The position numbers and the translations under genes are program-made. From NCBI GenBank assembly GCA_947625655.1, contig CANQPD010000010.1, positions 25,357 to 89,356 on the forward strand: a DNA stretch of 64,000 bases. The letters run 5' to 3'. The DNA comes from an uncultured Dysosmobacter sp. Its GTDB lineage: Bacteria; Bacillota; Clostridia; Oscillospirales; Oscillospiraceae. The notes below the pieces were generated by a model. The model saw nothing but the letters and a program-made list of their open reading frames with translations. It did no database searches and had not been told where the DNA came from. Positions 63,585 through 64,000 of the stretch are shown piece after piece; the stretch's first letter is position 1, and the number at the start of each line of letters is the position of its first letter.

Positions 63585-64000
63585 GCTCAGAAATTCCCAC
63601 CACCGCTTCGTTTCCGCCTTGCGGCGAAACCTGCGCTCCGGTGGGAATTTCTTCGCTTTCGGCCCCGACCCGCTCCGCTGGGCTCGGGACCGAGGAAAAC
63701 GGGGATGCGGGCTGCGGCCCGCGTCTTTTTCAGCAGCACAGAACAGCTCAAAAATTCCACCATCGCTTCGTTTCCGCCTTGCGGCGAAACCTGCGCTCTG
63801 GTGGGAATTTCTTCGCTTTCGGCCCCGATCCGCTCCACTGGGCTCGGGGCCGAGGGATCTTGGGATATGGGTTGTGACCCGCGTCTTTTTCAGCAGCACA
63901 GAACAGCTCAAAAATTCCACCACCGCTTCGTTTCCGCCTTGCGGCGAAACCTGCGCTCTGGTGGGAATTTCTTCGCTTTCGGCCCCGATCCGCTCCACTG
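63583..64000 (+). repeat. Tandem 160/161-bp repeat after the tRNA cluster (runs off the window)
   Basis: Units start at 63583, 63744 and 63904 with CAGCTCAnAAATTCC; spacing 161 and 160 bp; the third is cut by the window end. Each contains a long hairpin (ATTCCCACC ... GGTGGGAAT) enclosing TTTCCGCC-TTGC-GGCGAAA, then a conserved TCTTCGCTTTCGGCCCCGA. An inverted copy lies at 61761-61899 on the other side of the tRNA genes. No gene is credible here. Confidence 0.85.

Overview
The window is about 64 kb of a GC-rich Gram-positive genome of the class Clostridia, most probably an Oscillospiraceae-type gut anaerobe (Flavonifractor / Lawsonibacter / Oscillibacter neighbourhood). That placement is an inference from gene content: an ECF sigma/anti-sigma pair, a lysine-riboswitch dap operon using the acetylase branch, a PepD-type dipeptidase, DUF896/XpaC/YlmH-type genes, many short monocistronic units with strong hairpin terminators, and TTG/GTG starts. 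No phage, transposase gene or CRISPR array is visible.

Layout. 0-9 kb: end of a ClpC-type unfoldase, recG, a frameshifted small zinc-ribbon gene, an ECF sigma/anti-sigma operon with a likely self-recognised promoter, thyA-folA, and an AraC regulator with a MATE exporter. 8.1-9.7 kb: an AT-richer patch with an XRE regulator, a small secreted protein and a small membrane protein. 9.7-18 kb: a second AraC regulator, a 19-codon membrane micro-ORF, iron-type alcohol dehydrogenase, 2-hydroxyacid dehydrogenase, FAD oxidoreductase, a tocopherol-cyclase-like protein and a large membrane protein. 18-23.5 kb: lysine/diaminopimelate block (aminotransferase, M20 amidohydrolase, lysine riboswitch, dapA-dapB-dapH). 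24.6-34.5 kb: myo-inositol catabolism (iolE-iolB-iolD-zinc ribbon-iolG, minus strand) divergent from a sugar ABC importer (binding protein, ATPase, permease, plus strand).

34.6-44.3 kb: VanY-like peptidase, ATL protein, nitrilase-family amidase, Smr protein, YjbQ, a second alcohol dehydrogenase with an HxlR regulator, a P-type ATPase behind a yybP-ykoY (Mn2+) riboswitch, and a NUDIX/GNAT/DUF3783/DUF523 run. 44.3-50.3 kb: uracil permease behind a leader-peptide attenuator, an NhaC-family transporter behind a second lysine riboswitch, birA and a two-gene chromate transporter. 50.8-58.3 kb: SH3/Ig-like surface protein, ABC exporter, YlmH, DUF4177, DUF896, XpaC, XRE and pepD. 58.8-64 kb: DUF308 protein, an autoregulated XRE/membrane-protein pair, znuA behind a Fur/Zur-type box, a Lar-like zinc ribbon, a class-I glutamine amidotransferase-like hydrolase and six tRNA genes.

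The least explained material is non-coding: (1) two copies of a roughly 190-bp multi-hairpin element in the iol operon, differing by paired compensatory changes; (2) a family of about 225-247-bp hairpin-rich elements (one at 50.4 kb, two in tandem at 58.3-58.8 kb), each bracketed by copies of a terminator hairpin; (3) a pyrBI-like leader-peptide attenuator ahead of the uracil permease; (4) a 160-bp repeat flanking the tRNA genes in inverted orientation; (5) two similar micro-ORFs, each beside an iron alcohol dehydrogenase gene.
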